Source: Solibacillus faecavium (GTDB lineage: Bacteria > Bacillota > Bacilli > Bacillales_A > Planococcaceae). Taken from it: a DNA stretch of 64,000 nucleotides. The translations under genes were made by a program, and so were the position numbers. The DNA is taken from the NCBI RefSeq assembly GCF_014836905.1, contig NZ_JACSPZ010000011.1, forward strand, positions 1 to 64,000, written 5' to 3'. This document shows positions 42,520 to 50,807 of the stretch, piece after piece (position 1 is the stretch's first letter; the number at the start of each line of letters is the position of its first letter). The notes under the pieces were generated by a model. It was given only the letters and a program-made list of their open reading frames with translations, was not told where the DNA came from and searched no databases.

Positions 42520-43737
42520 ATGAACACATTCAAGAGGGGATTATTTCTTAGTTTGCTTTTTATTTTGGCTATAGTACTAGTTGCTTGTTCTGAAGATGGG
42601 GAAGAAACAAAAAAAGATGAAGGAAAAGCACCAGTCAGTACAGAAGGCAGTAAAGTAGAAGAGCTTACAATCGGCTATACCGGTCCTTTAAGTGGTCCAG
42701 CAGCATTTTATGGCGAAGAAACATTAAAAGGATTAAGAATGGCTGCGGAAGAAATTAACGATAGTGGTGGATTTGAAGTGGATGGTCAGAAGTATACGAT
42801 TAACTTAGCGACTTTAGATGACAAATATTTACCGAATGAAGCCGCAGCGAATGCGAAAAGATTAGTACAGGAACAAGATACTAAGTTCATTTATACACCA
42901 CATAGTGGCGGTGTATATGCAATGCAAGTGTTTAATGAAATGGAAGATTTTATTGTTATGGCCTATACGAGTGAGCCAGGTGTTACCGAAACAGGAAATA
43001 AAATGACTGTTCGTATTCCACCTCGCTATGACAGATATATTGAGCCATTTACAAAATACGAAATGGAGCGTTTCGGAAAGAAAATAGCATTCTTACCAAC
43101 AGCAACTCAGTACGGTAAGGATTGGGCAGATTCATTACGCCCGGTATGGGAAGCAAATGGTGGGGAAGTTGTCTTTGATGAGTCAATCGACTTTAGTAAG
43201 GATACGGACTTCCAAACAATTATGACCAATGCATTAGCAAAAAACCCGGATGTCTTATTCATCGGTGGACCTTCACAACCGACTGCCCTTGTATTAAAGC
43301 AAGCACGTGATTTAGGTTTCGAAGGTGGATTCATTATTATGGACCAAGCAAAGCTGGATGAGATCGCAGCAGTATTAGGCGGAAGTTATGATTTACTTGA
43401 AGGCGTAATTTCGACACCACCACTAGTTACATCCCGATATGGTGGTACAGAAGCCTTCATTGAAAAATACCGTAGCCAAAACGATAAAGATCCAGGCTCT
43501 GAATCAGGATTCCATTATATTTCATTGTATATTCTAGTTGAGGCAATGAAAGCAGCTGGAACTGTGGATGATACTGAGAAAATTATGGCAGCAATGGATC
43601 AAGGAGCAAAAAACCTGCCAGAAAACAAAGAAGTTTATTACATTAAAGGTGTAGACGATGATGGTGGATTCCTTCCATTATTACGCATGGCTTATATTGA
43701 AAATGGAGAAATTGTTCAGATGGGTGAAGAAAAGTAA
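42520..43737 (+). CDS. Liv-type ABC substrate-binding lipoprotein
   Basis: 405 residues. The signal peptide ends in the lipobox IVLVACSED (Cys about 23). The mature protein is a Peripla_BP_6-type binding protein: ELTIGYTGPLSGPAAFYGEE, then KRLVQEQDTKFIYTPHSGGV, and the second lobe NPDVLFIGGPSQPTALVLKQ. AAAGGAG lies 6 nt before the ATG. It defines the specificity of the importer encoded just upstream. Members of this class bind amino acids, amides, aromatic acids or fatty acids; linkage to beta-oxidation genes favours an organic acid. Confidence 0.9.
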   Translation: MNTFKRGLFLSLLFILAIVLVACSEDGEETKKDEGKAPVSTEGSKVEELTIGYTGPLSGPAAFYGEETLKGLRMAAEEINDSGGFEVDGQKYTINLATLDDKYLPNEAAANAKRLVQEQDTKFIYTPHSGGVYAMQVFNEMEDFIVMAYTSEPGVTETGNKMTVRIPPRYDRYIEPFTKYEMERFGKKIAFLPTATQYGKDWADSLRPVWEANGGEVVFDESIDFSKDTDFQTIMTNALAKNPDVLFIGGPSQPTALVLKQARDLGFEGGFIIMDQAKLDEIAAVLGGSYDLLEGVISTPPLVTSRYGGTEAFIEKYRSQNDKDPGSESGFHYISLYILVEAMKAAGTVDDTEKIMAAMDQGAKNLPENKEVYYIKGVDDDGGFLPLLRMAYIENGEIVQMGEEK

Positions 43738-43815
43738 TAATAGTGAAGGTTTTTACAGATAGAAAAATCATATTTTATGAATTATATCCCGTACTTGTGC
43801 CGGGGAAAACATTTC

Positions 43816-43852
43816 AAAAGAGTAAACAGTTGATCTGTATTACTCTTTTTTT
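43816..43852 (+). terminator. terminator of the catabolic operon
   Basis: AAAAGAGTAAACAG pairs with CTGTATTACTCTTTT (small internal mismatch) around TTGAT and is followed by a T-run. It lies 79 bp after the binding-protein gene. Confidence 0.8.
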
Positions 43853-43946
43853 GTTCTATTCAAACTGAGCTCCGGTGAATTTCTCATAAAAAGATTTTAA
43901 GTCGAATAAATTGGATACTAGTGTGAAAAAAGGAGATGTATATTGC

Positions 43947-44708
43947 GTGGGAAATTATTTGGAAAGTGCTGTTTTTGAACATCAATTTTGGCTTCAAGTA
44001 CTTGGGGATCATTCAAGATTTATTAACGATTCGCTATATCCATCTCAAATAGAGGATATAACTAAAGCTGCTTCCTTTATCCATCACTTCGATCAACTTC
44101 TTTCTCAAGTAAGTTCACTTAACGAATCCAATATAATTCTTTTCACTAATAATGTTGAAGAATCAGTAAAACAATTAAGGGCCTTCAAACTATCCATTAT
44201 TGAACGCCACTTAACAGGTGAAATGAAAATCCATTTAACACCTACTTTTATAAATCATATGGTAAATGAATTAGAAGAATATTTACGTATATTAAACTAT
44301 CTTAAACAGGGTGAAGTGCCACCAATATTTCACGAATTACATCACCATCTAATCTGGTTGGTAGATGCATCGGGTCATGCGGGGGCCATTAATGACCAAT
44401 TGGATGGTGTAGAAAAAAGATTGAAGGAAAAAAGCGGTACTTTTGCAAAACACTTTGATCAGTTTTATTTAAAAGCGGTAGAATTAACGGGCTATTTACG
44501 TACGAATGTTCATAAATTCCCGGCATTAAACAGATTTAACAATGAGGTTGAAGTGGAAATGGGCTTATTTAAGACGTTTTTAAATGAACTGGAAGAAATG
44601 GAGCTAAGTGCGGAAGTGTTAGGAACCTTTACTGCGTCTATGGCAGACCACATGGCGAGGGAGGAACAGTACTATTTAATGAAATTAGCAGAGTCTTCTA
44701 ACATTTAA
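43947..44708 (+). CDS. DUF2935 protein (helical metal-binding-like)
   Basis: About 253 residues from GTG 43947 (MGNYLESAVFEHQFWLQVLG), with AGGAG about 11 nt upstream. It contains two similar four-helix units of the DUF2935 family, each with E-x2-FW and H-x2-F/H-x2-E patterns (AVFEHQFWLQVLGDH, ELHHHLIWLVDASGHA, MADHMAREEQYYL). The histidines and glutamates suggest a ferritin-like di-metal site, which is inference. The cellular role is unknown. Not part of the catabolic operon, since a terminator separates them. Confidence 0.8.
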   Translation: MGNYLESAVFEHQFWLQVLGDHSRFINDSLYPSQIEDITKAASFIHHFDQLLSQVSSLNESNIILFTNNVEESVKQLRAFKLSIIERHLTGEMKIHLTPTFINHMVNELEEYLRILNYLKQGEVPPIFHELHHHLIWLVDASGHAGAINDQLDGVEKRLKEKSGTFAKHFDQFYLKAVELTGYLRTNVHKFPALNRFNNEVEVEMGLFKTFLNELEEMELSAEVLGTFTASMADHMAREEQYYLMKLAESSNI

Positions 44709-44710
44709 GT

Positions 44711-44776
44711 GAAAACCGCAGGAAATATAACCACTTCTATTATTTTCGTGGTTATATTTCAGCTGCGGTTTTTTAT
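44711..44776 (+). terminator. long rho-independent terminator
   Basis: A stem of over 20 bp: GAAAACCGCAG then AAATATAACCAC pairs with GTGGTTATATTT then CTGCGGTTTT, with small asymmetric bulges, followed by a T-rich tail. Confidence 0.88.
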
Positions 44777-44802
44777 TTAGGAATGAAGTATATTAACCGA
44801 TT

Positions 44803-44995
44803 AAAAATAGACGGAGAAATTCCGTTTATTAAAGAAATTAAGTGAAAAGTAATCAAAATAAACGGAGAAATTCCCTTTATTTATTAAATAAACATAAAAT
44901 TTAAAGGTTTTCATGTGAATAAACGGAATTCCTTCCCTTATTTTCCGTGAAATGAAGCTAATTCTGCAAATAAGGGGAAATCCTCCGCTTATTTT
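44803..44995. repeat. dispersed 193-bp four-arm repeat, copy D
   Basis: Four arms at about 44803-44832, 44857-44884, 44913-44945 and 44968-44995. Arm 1, AAATAGACGGA-GAAAT-TCCGTTTATT, pairs with itself. Arm 4's 5' side has changed to AATAAGGGGA, which pairs with the TCCCTTATT of arm 3 and no longer fully with its own 3' side. Confidence 0.85.
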
Positions 44996-45001
44996 ACTCA
45001 A

Positions 45002-45188
45002 TTATTCTTTAGAAGTACTATCTTTAGATAAAAACCAACCAGCTATTGCAATTGCAATTAATACGCTATAGAAAATTAGTTTCCATTCCAGGGAGTGGGC
45101 AAAGGGCATTATCCGCCGCAAGCAATCCTTCTAAGCCAATTAATAATAATAGTACCCAACCATACTCTAATAATAATGAAATATCCAA
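45002..45188 (-). pseudogene. TerC-family membrane protein, internal-deletion remnant
   Basis: From TTG 45188 with GGAGGAATATAG upstream, the minus strand reads MDISLLLEYGWVLLLLIGLE then GLLAADNAL, the highly conserved N-terminus of TerC-family integral membrane proteins, and then breaks into unrelated sequence. Another frame from the same point gives LEWKLIFYSVLIAIAIAGWF and then LSKDSTSKE with a stop at 45002, a plausible C-terminal helix of the same protein. About 200 residues, including the metal-site acidic helices, are missing. The gene ends against repeat copy D. Confidence 0.7.
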
Positions 45189-45368
45189 CTATATTCCTCC
45201 TAGCTACATTCAAGATTAATGGTAAGTAAGAATAATGTTCCCATTTCCGTAAACTATAATCATATAGCGAGGCATCACTAAAAATGCTTATAAAAAAATA
45301 CATTTAATTTTCATAAAGAACATATATTTATCAGTATTTAAAAAAGTTGATATTAAGAGGTGGCCTCC

Positions 45369-45956
45369 GTGTATGTTCTTAAAAAAAGTTTGGCGCTAAT
45401 TTTAGGCAGTATTATTCTATCTTTAGGTATAAATCTGTTTTTAGTACCGCATAAAATTTTAGATGGAGGAACAGTTGGCATTGGATTAATAGCAAATTAC
45501 TTATGGGGGTTTAATACAGGAATTATAATAATTATATTAAGTATTCCCATCTTTATATACGCATGGTTTCATTATAGAAACTATTTCTATAATAGTTTAC
45601 ATGGCTTGATTCTATCTGCTTTTTTTATTGATTATCTTTCACCTCTTAGTAAGTTAATAAAAGTTGAAGCGGTATACAGTTCTATTCTAGGTGGCATCTT
45701 GGTAGGCATAGGAATTGGGATGATGTTATGCTTTCAGACAAGTACAGGAGGCACGGATTTTATTGCCCAGTTTTTATGTGATAAAACAGGAATTAATGTT
45801 GGGGTTTTTATTTTGGTGATTGATTCAATTATTATAATTATTGGGGGGTTATTATTATCTCCAGAAACGTTTTATCTCTCCATTTTAACAATAATATTTG
45901 TTGGTATAACAACTAGCCTTATTACAAGTATGAGAGGACAAATAGTAGCTTATTAA
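45369..45956 (+). CDS. YitT-family membrane protein (short form)
   Basis: 195 residues from GTG 45369, chosen for AAGAGGTGG about 6 nt upstream. Five to six transmembrane helices carry the YitT/DUF161 signatures GINLFLVPHKILDGGTVGIG and FQTSTGGTDFIAQFL. The usual C-terminal DUF2179 domain (about 80 residues) is absent, so this is the membrane half only. Function in the family is unknown; transport is suspected. Confidence 0.82.
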   Translation: MYVLKKSLALILGSIILSLGINLFLVPHKILDGGTVGIGLIANYLWGFNTGIIIIILSIPIFIYAWFHYRNYFYNSLHGLILSAFFIDYLSPLSKLIKVEAVYSSILGGILVGIGIGMMLCFQTSTGGTDFIAQFLCDKTGINVGVFILVIDSIIIIIGGLLLSPETFYLSILTIIFVGITTSLITSMRGQIVAY

Positions 45957-45987
45957 GGAATTTTCCGTTAAACGATGTTTTTTACTC

Positions 45988-46015
45988 TTGTCACAATTGT
46001 AATGTTTGTTATACA
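45988..46015 (+). promoter_or_regulatory. sigma-A-like promoter of the LysM-CAP gene
   Basis: TTGTCA (45988-45993) and TATACA (46010-46015) are separated by 16 bp, about 90 bp before the ATG. The leader contains CTTTCTAG and CTAGAAAG flanking an 18-nt loop, the second of which abuts the ribosome binding site. Confidence 0.5.
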
Positions 46016-46106
46016 AATGCAAAAGAGGCGCCATTCATTCCCTAATGATTTTAGGGTTACTTTCTAGTAAGCTTGTAACAGACAACTAGAAAGGAATGAT
46101 TCAATA

Positions 46107-46703
46107 ATGTTGAAAAAAAGTATCGTGTTGTTGTTTAGTATGATGATTTTTGCTTTGCCGGCATCTGCATCTGCAGCTACATATACAGTAAAAAGTGGGG
46201 ACACGCTTTGGAAGATTGCTTCTAAAAATCAAATCGGACTAAGCGAATTGATTTCTTTAAACCCTACATTAAAAAATCCGGACATGATTTATGTTGGAGA
46301 TAAAATTATTATTTCTGAAAATGAACAACAAGCAGTAGAAGAGCAAGTAGCTAGTTTAGTGAATAAAGAACGTGCGAAAGCAGGGTTAGCCCCACTTACA
46401 ATCGATTGGGAGCTAGCGCGTGTTGCAAAATACAAATCACAAGATATGCACGACAAAAAGTATTTCAGCCATACAAGCCCAACTTATGGGTCACCATTTG
46501 ATATGATGAAAAACTTTGGTATTAGCTATAAATCAGCAGGTGAAAATATTGCAAAAGGCCAAAAATCAGCTACGCAAGTAATGGATGCGTGGATGAATAG
46601 TTCAGGTCACCGAGCAAACATTATGGATGCGAAATTTACACACATTGGTGTAGGCTACGTTGAAGATGGTAACTACTGGACGCAAATGTTTATTAAAAAA
46701 TAA
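46107..46703 (+). CDS. secreted LysM-CAP domain protein
   Basis: 198 residues. The signal peptide ends ASASAA (about residue 24). One LysM domain (about 25-69, TYTVKSGDTLWKIASKNQIG and PDMIYVGDKIII) binds peptidoglycan. The C-terminal CAP/SCP domain (about 78-198) has VNKERAKAGLAPL, the SAGENIAKGQKS motif, HRANIMDAKFTHIGVGY and YWTQMF. This is the SafA/YkwD-like class of Bacillus envelope proteins; some are spore-associated. AGAAAGGAATG precedes the ATG at 46107. Confidence 0.92.
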   Translation: MLKKSIVLLFSMMIFALPASASAATYTVKSGDTLWKIASKNQIGLSELISLNPTLKNPDMIYVGDKIIISENEQQAVEEQVASLVNKERAKAGLAPLTIDWELARVAKYKSQDMHDKKYFSHTSPTYGSPFDMMKNFGISYKSAGENIAKGQKSATQVMDAWMNSSGHRANIMDAKFTHIGVGYVEDGNYWTQMFIKK

Positions 46704-46717
46704 AATCTCAAAATTTA

Positions 46718-46765
46718 AAGCAGTTCAAATTTTTGTAAGTAAGAAAATTTGAACTGCTTTTTTTA
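46718..46765 (+). terminator. rho-independent terminator
   Basis: AAAGCAGTTCAAATTTT pairs with AAAATTTGAACTGCTTT around a GTAAGTAAG loop and is followed by Ts. It also lies just beyond the end of the minus-strand serine hydrolase and may serve both strands. Confidence 0.88.
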
Positions 46766-46783
46766 TGTCTCAATTCACGATTT

Positions 46784-48619
46784 TTATAAATAAAGCTCCC
46801 AGCCGAAAATTAAGATGATAATTAGTAATCCAGAGACACAAGAAAGTGTATAGCGAATTTTTTGACCCCGTGTTAGCGATATTTTCCGCCATCCTAAAAA
46901 TAGTGCAGCGATACAAACCGCTACGATAATTATATACGCATAATTTATCCAAACATGAATTTTTAGTGCGGCATAAGGTGTGTAGTTAAGTGCTCTATAA
47001 AATAAAGTAATTATATTTATAACAGTGATGAGATTCGTTAAAAGTAGTATTGTTTCCCATTTTTTTAAAATGATCGGTGGAACTTTGTTTTTTCTGGATT
47101 GAATTAAGGTGATTAGTAGAGTAATAACTGAATATAGAATACTAAAAGTTATGGCTAAAATACTGAACAGCTTAAAGATTTTTGAACTTTCGGAGACCGG
47201 CAACAAATCACTTGTTAGCGTTGAGATCTTTTCTACTTGACCATTGTTCAAAGTCACATGCAGAAAATCATTCGAATCATCTGTAGATTTATAAAGTAAT
47301 GGAGCAATTTGTTTATACGTTACTCCAAAAGCATTAATTCTGTTTGACTCTGTCACTTCAATATTTATAGTACTTAGCGCCCCATATAGCTTGGCGAAAC
47401 CTTTATAGGACTGCCTTGCCCAATAGTAATTTCCTTCATGATTCTGTACATTGGGCAAAGTATGATTGATGTTTGATGGTGTATATTCTCCGAACAGGAG
47501 TGTTGGTAAGCCATAACTAAGCGCAACTTCATTCTGCTGATTTGTCATAATAATTAAACCCAATTTGTTATCTTTGGAAAAGATGAAATTGCTTGAAAAA
47601 CTATCCGTATTCCCTGCATGGCCCAATACCTCTACTGCATAAAGACCTTCCCAAAAACCATGGGCATTTCGCGGGAAGCCATTGTCATAGAAATCGCTCG
47701 TCGTTAGCATTTCATCTAATGTACGATTGTTCTGGAATAAGGGGCTAGTCTCACCATCCGCTGGCATAAGCGCCATCATAAACTTTGCTAAATCCCCTAT
47801 AGTACCCATTGCACTTCCAGCTGGATACAGACCGATAAAAATACGCCCATTTTTAGAAATACTTAATTCACCTTCACTACCATAATACCCAAAAACTGCA
47901 TCTCTTTTTGTTGCAATACTTAGGTTATCTTGCTGTGTAGGGTGTATCGATGTGTCTTTCATATTCAAAATAGAAAAGATATGTTCATTTACATATTCAA
48001 AAAATGATTGTTCGGTGAGCTGTTCTACAATGAAAGCGGCCAGTGCTACACCATAGTTTGAATAGGCAACGATACTTCCTGGTTCAGTCACTTGAGAAGG
48101 CTTAGTAATGTGAAGCATTTCTTCTAAAGGTTTTATTTCATGAGCTGACTTATAGAATAAATCTATATATTTATCCTCCCAGCCCGCATTATGGTGCATA
48201 AGATTTAACATCGTGATAGGGGCATTGTATTTCAGGTTAGTTAAAAATCCGTCTGGTAAATACGTGTGAATCTCTTCATTTAAGTCTAGCTTTCCCTGCT
48301 CTACAAGTTGCATGACGCTGGTCCACACAAGAAGCTTCGTAACAGAACCCCACTCTAAAATAGTATCTGGTGTAACTTTAATCTTATTTTCAATATTTGC
48401 GTAGCCATAGGACGAACTTAAGAAAATTTCGCCGTCCTTCATAATTAATACATTCGCACCAGCTGTAGATGTCCCAATATATTGAGCAACATATTCATCC
48501 ACACGATCCTCTAGTTCAGTATAAGGAATTCCTGAAGGTGTCAGTTTATCCTCATTTGCAGAAACAGTTGATACAGAACAAAACACTAGTGCGAATACAA
48601 TTAAAATTATTTTTTGCAT
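46784..48619 (-). CDS. membrane-anchored serine hydrolase (beta-lactamase/PBP-like)
   Basis: 612 residues from ATG 48619, which has AAAGGAG 8-9 nt upstream and opens a signal peptide (MQKIILIVFALVFCSVSTVS). The long ORF extending to 48838 has no site and runs into repeat copy E. The class C-like domain has the motifs WGSVTKLLVW (SxxK), VAYSNYGVALA (YxN) and EVLGHAGNTDSF (third motif). After a beta-rich linker domain, four transmembrane helices form the C-terminus. It is a paralogue in layout of the 10889 protein. Probably a cell-envelope peptidase or esterase; not shown to be a beta-lactamase. Confidence 0.87.
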   Translation of the reverse strand: MQKIILIVFALVFCSVSTVSANEDKLTPSGIPYTELEDRVDEYVAQYIGTSTAGANVLIMKDGEIFLSSSYGYANIENKIKVTPDTILEWGSVTKLLVWTSVMQLVEQGKLDLNEEIHTYLPDGFLTNLKYNAPITMLNLMHHNAGWEDKYIDLFYKSAHEIKPLEEMLHITKPSQVTEPGSIVAYSNYGVALAAFIVEQLTEQSFFEYVNEHIFSILNMKDTSIHPTQQDNLSIATKRDAVFGYYGSEGELSISKNGRIFIGLYPAGSAMGTIGDLAKFMMALMPADGETSPLFQNNRTLDEMLTTSDFYDNGFPRNAHGFWEGLYAVEVLGHAGNTDSFSSNFIFSKDNKLGLIIMTNQQNEVALSYGLPTLLFGEYTPSNINHTLPNVQNHEGNYYWARQSYKGFAKLYGALSTINIEVTESNRINAFGVTYKQIAPLLYKSTDDSNDFLHVTLNNGQVEKISTLTSDLLPVSESSKIFKLFSILAITFSILYSVITLLITLIQSRKNKVPPIILKKWETILLLTNLITVINIITLFYRALNYTPYAALKIHVWINYAYIIIVAVCIAALFLGWRKISLTRGQKIRYTLSCVSGLLIIILIFGWELYL

Positions 48620-48747
48620 TAACGCGCTCCTTTTACATTTATTTGTTTCATCCCTAAAAGTTGAGGATTTTCTAATGATGAAGCAAGTGTTTTTGAAGCT
48701 CAAGTCCGTTGAACTAGGTCCCGGGGCAGGCTTTTCGGTAATAAGAT

Positions 48748-48940
48748 AAATAGCGGAAGGAATTACCGCTATTTTTAAAATAACGTGAAAAATAGAGGAA
48801 ATAAGGGAAGAAATTTCCGTTATTGACCTAAAAAACATGAAATTTCACGGTTTTATTTAAAATAACGGTAAAACGTTCCCTTATTTAACCTGAAAATGGG
48901 CTACAACATTCAAATAACGGTAAAATCTTCCCTTATCTTT
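48748..48940. repeat. dispersed four-arm repeat, copy E (divergent)
   Basis: Same length and four-arm layout as the other copies, but the core has changed to AATAACGG/CCGTTATT and AAATAGCGG/CCGCTATTT. AATAAGGGAA and TTCCGTTATT of arm 2 are complementary to TTCCCTTATT and AATAACGG of arms 3 and 4, so pairing is kept despite the altered sequence. Confidence 0.8.
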
Positions 48941-49229
48941 GGGGCGAATTAGTTATTTAAATAAAAATATTGGTGGACCTCACAAAAGGCAGTAAAGGAA
49001 GTGATAAAGAGACGTATTACATGGTTTTAGCTCTGTCTTGCCGTAGCCCGCCAATCCATTAAGAGAGATTTTATTAGAAAAGAAATCCCATATTATGATG
49101 ATGATAAATTTACCTGTTACAAATGTTTAAATATTCCATTTGATTATATTGTAATTAAGAATAGGTGAAATAACTAGGAATATATTAATTCATTTAATAG
49201 GTAGGAGAGGGGTGGCGGAATAAGTGGGC
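48941..49229. other. gap between two repeat copies with a short coding remnant
   Basis: No complete gene is visible here. A plus-strand frame ending at TGA 49166-49168 reads SIKRDFIRKEIPYYDDDKFT then CYKCLNIPFDYIVIKNR, with no ribosome binding site or start in frame before an upstream stop. It looks like the end of a lost gene that I cannot identify. Confidence 0.35.
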
Positions 49230-49421
49230 AAAATAGAGGGACAAATTCCGCTTATTTAAAAAATAAAGTGAAAAATAACTAAAATAAGCGGAGATATTCC
49301 GTCTATTGATTAAAAAAACAAAAAATTTAATAATTTTAATGTAAATAAGCGGAAATTCTCCTCTTATTTTTGCTGAAATGAACATAATTCTACAGATAAA
49401 AGGAAATCCTCCGCTTATTTT
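49230..49421. repeat. dispersed 193-bp four-arm repeat, copy F
   Basis: Arm 1 AAATAGAGGGA...TTCCGCTTATTT, arm 2 AAATAAGCGGA...TTCCGTCTATT, arm 3 AATAAGCGGA...TCCTCTTATT and arm 4 GATAAAAGGA...TCCGCTTATTTT. Arm 3's 5' side is exactly complementary to arm 4's 3' side. Confidence 0.85.
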
Positions 49422-49603
49422 AATCTCGGCTAATATGTAATGCTGGTGGTTAGAAGATTAGAAGCTTTGAATTTAGGTTTAGTGGGAACGGTCTTCAAAA
49501 AGTTGCCGTGGAAACGAATGGAAAGTCTACTCAAACAAGAAGTCCGTTTTTTACAACTTTGAATAATATACATTTAATATTAAATGTAAATGAGGTAGTA
49601 ACT

Positions 49604-50770
49604 TTGAAAGTGCATGGGAGAGTCAGTTTATTTGTTGGATGGATTACATTGTTTTTAATCGGCATTGACTTATTTGTAGTATCTCCTTTAATGCCATTTA
49701 TTTCGGAAGCGTATGTTACAAGTCCAGCGATGACTGGCTGGATGATCACTGTTTTTGCAATTACCTATGCTATTTTCGCTCCTTTTTTCGGGTGGCTGTC
49801 AGATAAACATGGACGGGGTGCATACATCACATTGGGATTAGTGTTGTTCGTCGTTTCTAACATACTAACCGCTTTCGCACCTACATTTTTTTGGTTAATT
49901 GTTAGTCGTATTTTAGTCGGTTTATCAGTTGCTTCAATTGCTCCTTTGCTTTATGCAATTATTGGCGATGTAGCACCTACAAATCGGACAGGGACATGGC
50001 TTTCGATTCTTGCCTCAGGTCACTTAACAGCACTTTGGGCAGGAGCTCCAATCGGTATTTTGTTAGAGCATTTTCTTGGTTGGCGTTCAGTATTTGTAGC
50101 ACTGGCTCTTATGGGCGCTATATTAGCAGTAGTAAATCATAAAACATGGAAAAATAATTCGAAAAGCCTTTCAACGAGGAATCTACTCGGGGGAAATTTA
50201 TTACGAATATTTGGTTCAGTAAGTGTGACTACTAGTTGGGCGATTTCAATGTATGCTTTATATGTTTACTTAGGCGCGGCCCTTTATTCCGAGAATAGTT
50301 TCTCATCACTAGAAATCGCTGCAGCTATAACGTTTTATGGGGTTGGTGCTGTTATAGGTAGCCTTACGGGTGGACAGTTAACAGATCGATTTGGAGAAAA
50401 GAAAATTTCAAAACTAATGCTCATTTCCTTAGCGCTAATACTCGTTTGTTTAGGTATCTTCTTTACATCAAGTATTTGGATCTATTTCTACTTATTCTTA
50501 TGGGCTTTAATTGGATATGCAGGATTTACTTCTTACACTGCTAGGTTAGCAGGGGAATATCCAAATGAACGAGGAACTGTTATGGCATGGAATATGACAG
50601 CTTTGTATGTCGGTATTACGTTAGGATCAATGCTTGGCGGTTACGTCATTTCTAATTGGGGCTACACTTTACTTCCATATGTTTGTAGCATTGCAGCAAT
50701 TTTAAGCTTTGCCCTTAGTTGCCAACAAGTTAAAGAAACAAATACTAAAACTGCTAAAGAGGGGAATTAG
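49604..50770 (+). CDS. MFS transporter (drug:H+ antiporter type)
   Basis: 388 residues from TTG 49604 (MKVHGRVSLFVGWITLFLIG), chosen because GAGGTAG is 7-8 nt upstream and TM1 then begins at once. Twelve transmembrane helices. The loop 2-3 signature is GWLSDKHGRGAYI, repeated as GGQLTDRFGEKK in loop 8-9. LVSRILVGLSVASIAPLLYA fits TM4 of DHA1 exporters related to arabinose/chloramphenicol efflux proteins. It likely exports a small molecule by proton antiport; the substrate is unknown. Confidence 0.87.
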   Translation: MKVHGRVSLFVGWITLFLIGIDLFVVSPLMPFISEAYVTSPAMTGWMITVFAITYAIFAPFFGWLSDKHGRGAYITLGLVLFVVSNILTAFAPTFFWLIVSRILVGLSVASIAPLLYAIIGDVAPTNRTGTWLSILASGHLTALWAGAPIGILLEHFLGWRSVFVALALMGAILAVVNHKTWKNNSKSLSTRNLLGGNLLRIFGSVSVTTSWAISMYALYVYLGAALYSENSFSSLEIAAAITFYGVGAVIGSLTGGQLTDRFGEKKISKLMLISLALILVCLGIFFTSSIWIYFYLFLWALIGYAGFTSYTARLAGEYPNERGTVMAWNMTALYVGITLGSMLGGYVISNWGYTLLPYVCSIAAILSFALSCQQVKETNTKTAKEGN

Positions 50771-50807
50771 AGACACAATTCTCAGAGGATTTGTGTCTCC
50801 TTTTTTA
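50770..50807 (+). terminator. rho-independent terminator
   Basis: AGAGACACAA pairs with TTGTGTCT around TTCTCAGAGGA and is followed by CCTTTTTT. It ends the MFS gene. Confidence 0.82.

Noticed and set aside
30421-43737. Catabolic island as a mobile element
   Set aside because: No integrase, attachment site, flanking repeat or tRNA gene is visible, and base composition looks like the neighbours.
44801-45001. ORFs on the minus strand through repeat copies (also 5833-6249, 49194-49385 and part of 13155-13340) giving similar Phe/Lys/Asn-rich peptides
   Set aside because: The similarity follows from the shared DNA repeat. They have no ribosome binding sites, no consistent starts or ends, and composition unlike neighbouring proteins.
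45109-45303. 64-codon minus-strand ORF next to the TerC remnant
   Set aside because: It overlaps the TerC remnant and its ribosome binding site in another frame and has no start signal of its own.
48620-48838. N-terminal extension of the minus-strand serine hydrolase to 684 residues
   Set aside because: No ribosome binding site; it runs into repeat copy E, while ATG 48619 has a good site and a signal peptide directly after it.
48960-49170. A possible structured RNA or tRNA-like gene in the gap between repeat copies E and F
   Set aside because: No cloverleaf or conserved RNA motif could be formed; only a short coding remnant is visible.
49508-49603. N-terminal extension of the MFS transporter
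   Set aside because: No ribosome binding site upstream, and the extra residues are hydrophilic; TTG 49604 has a good site and starts at TM1.
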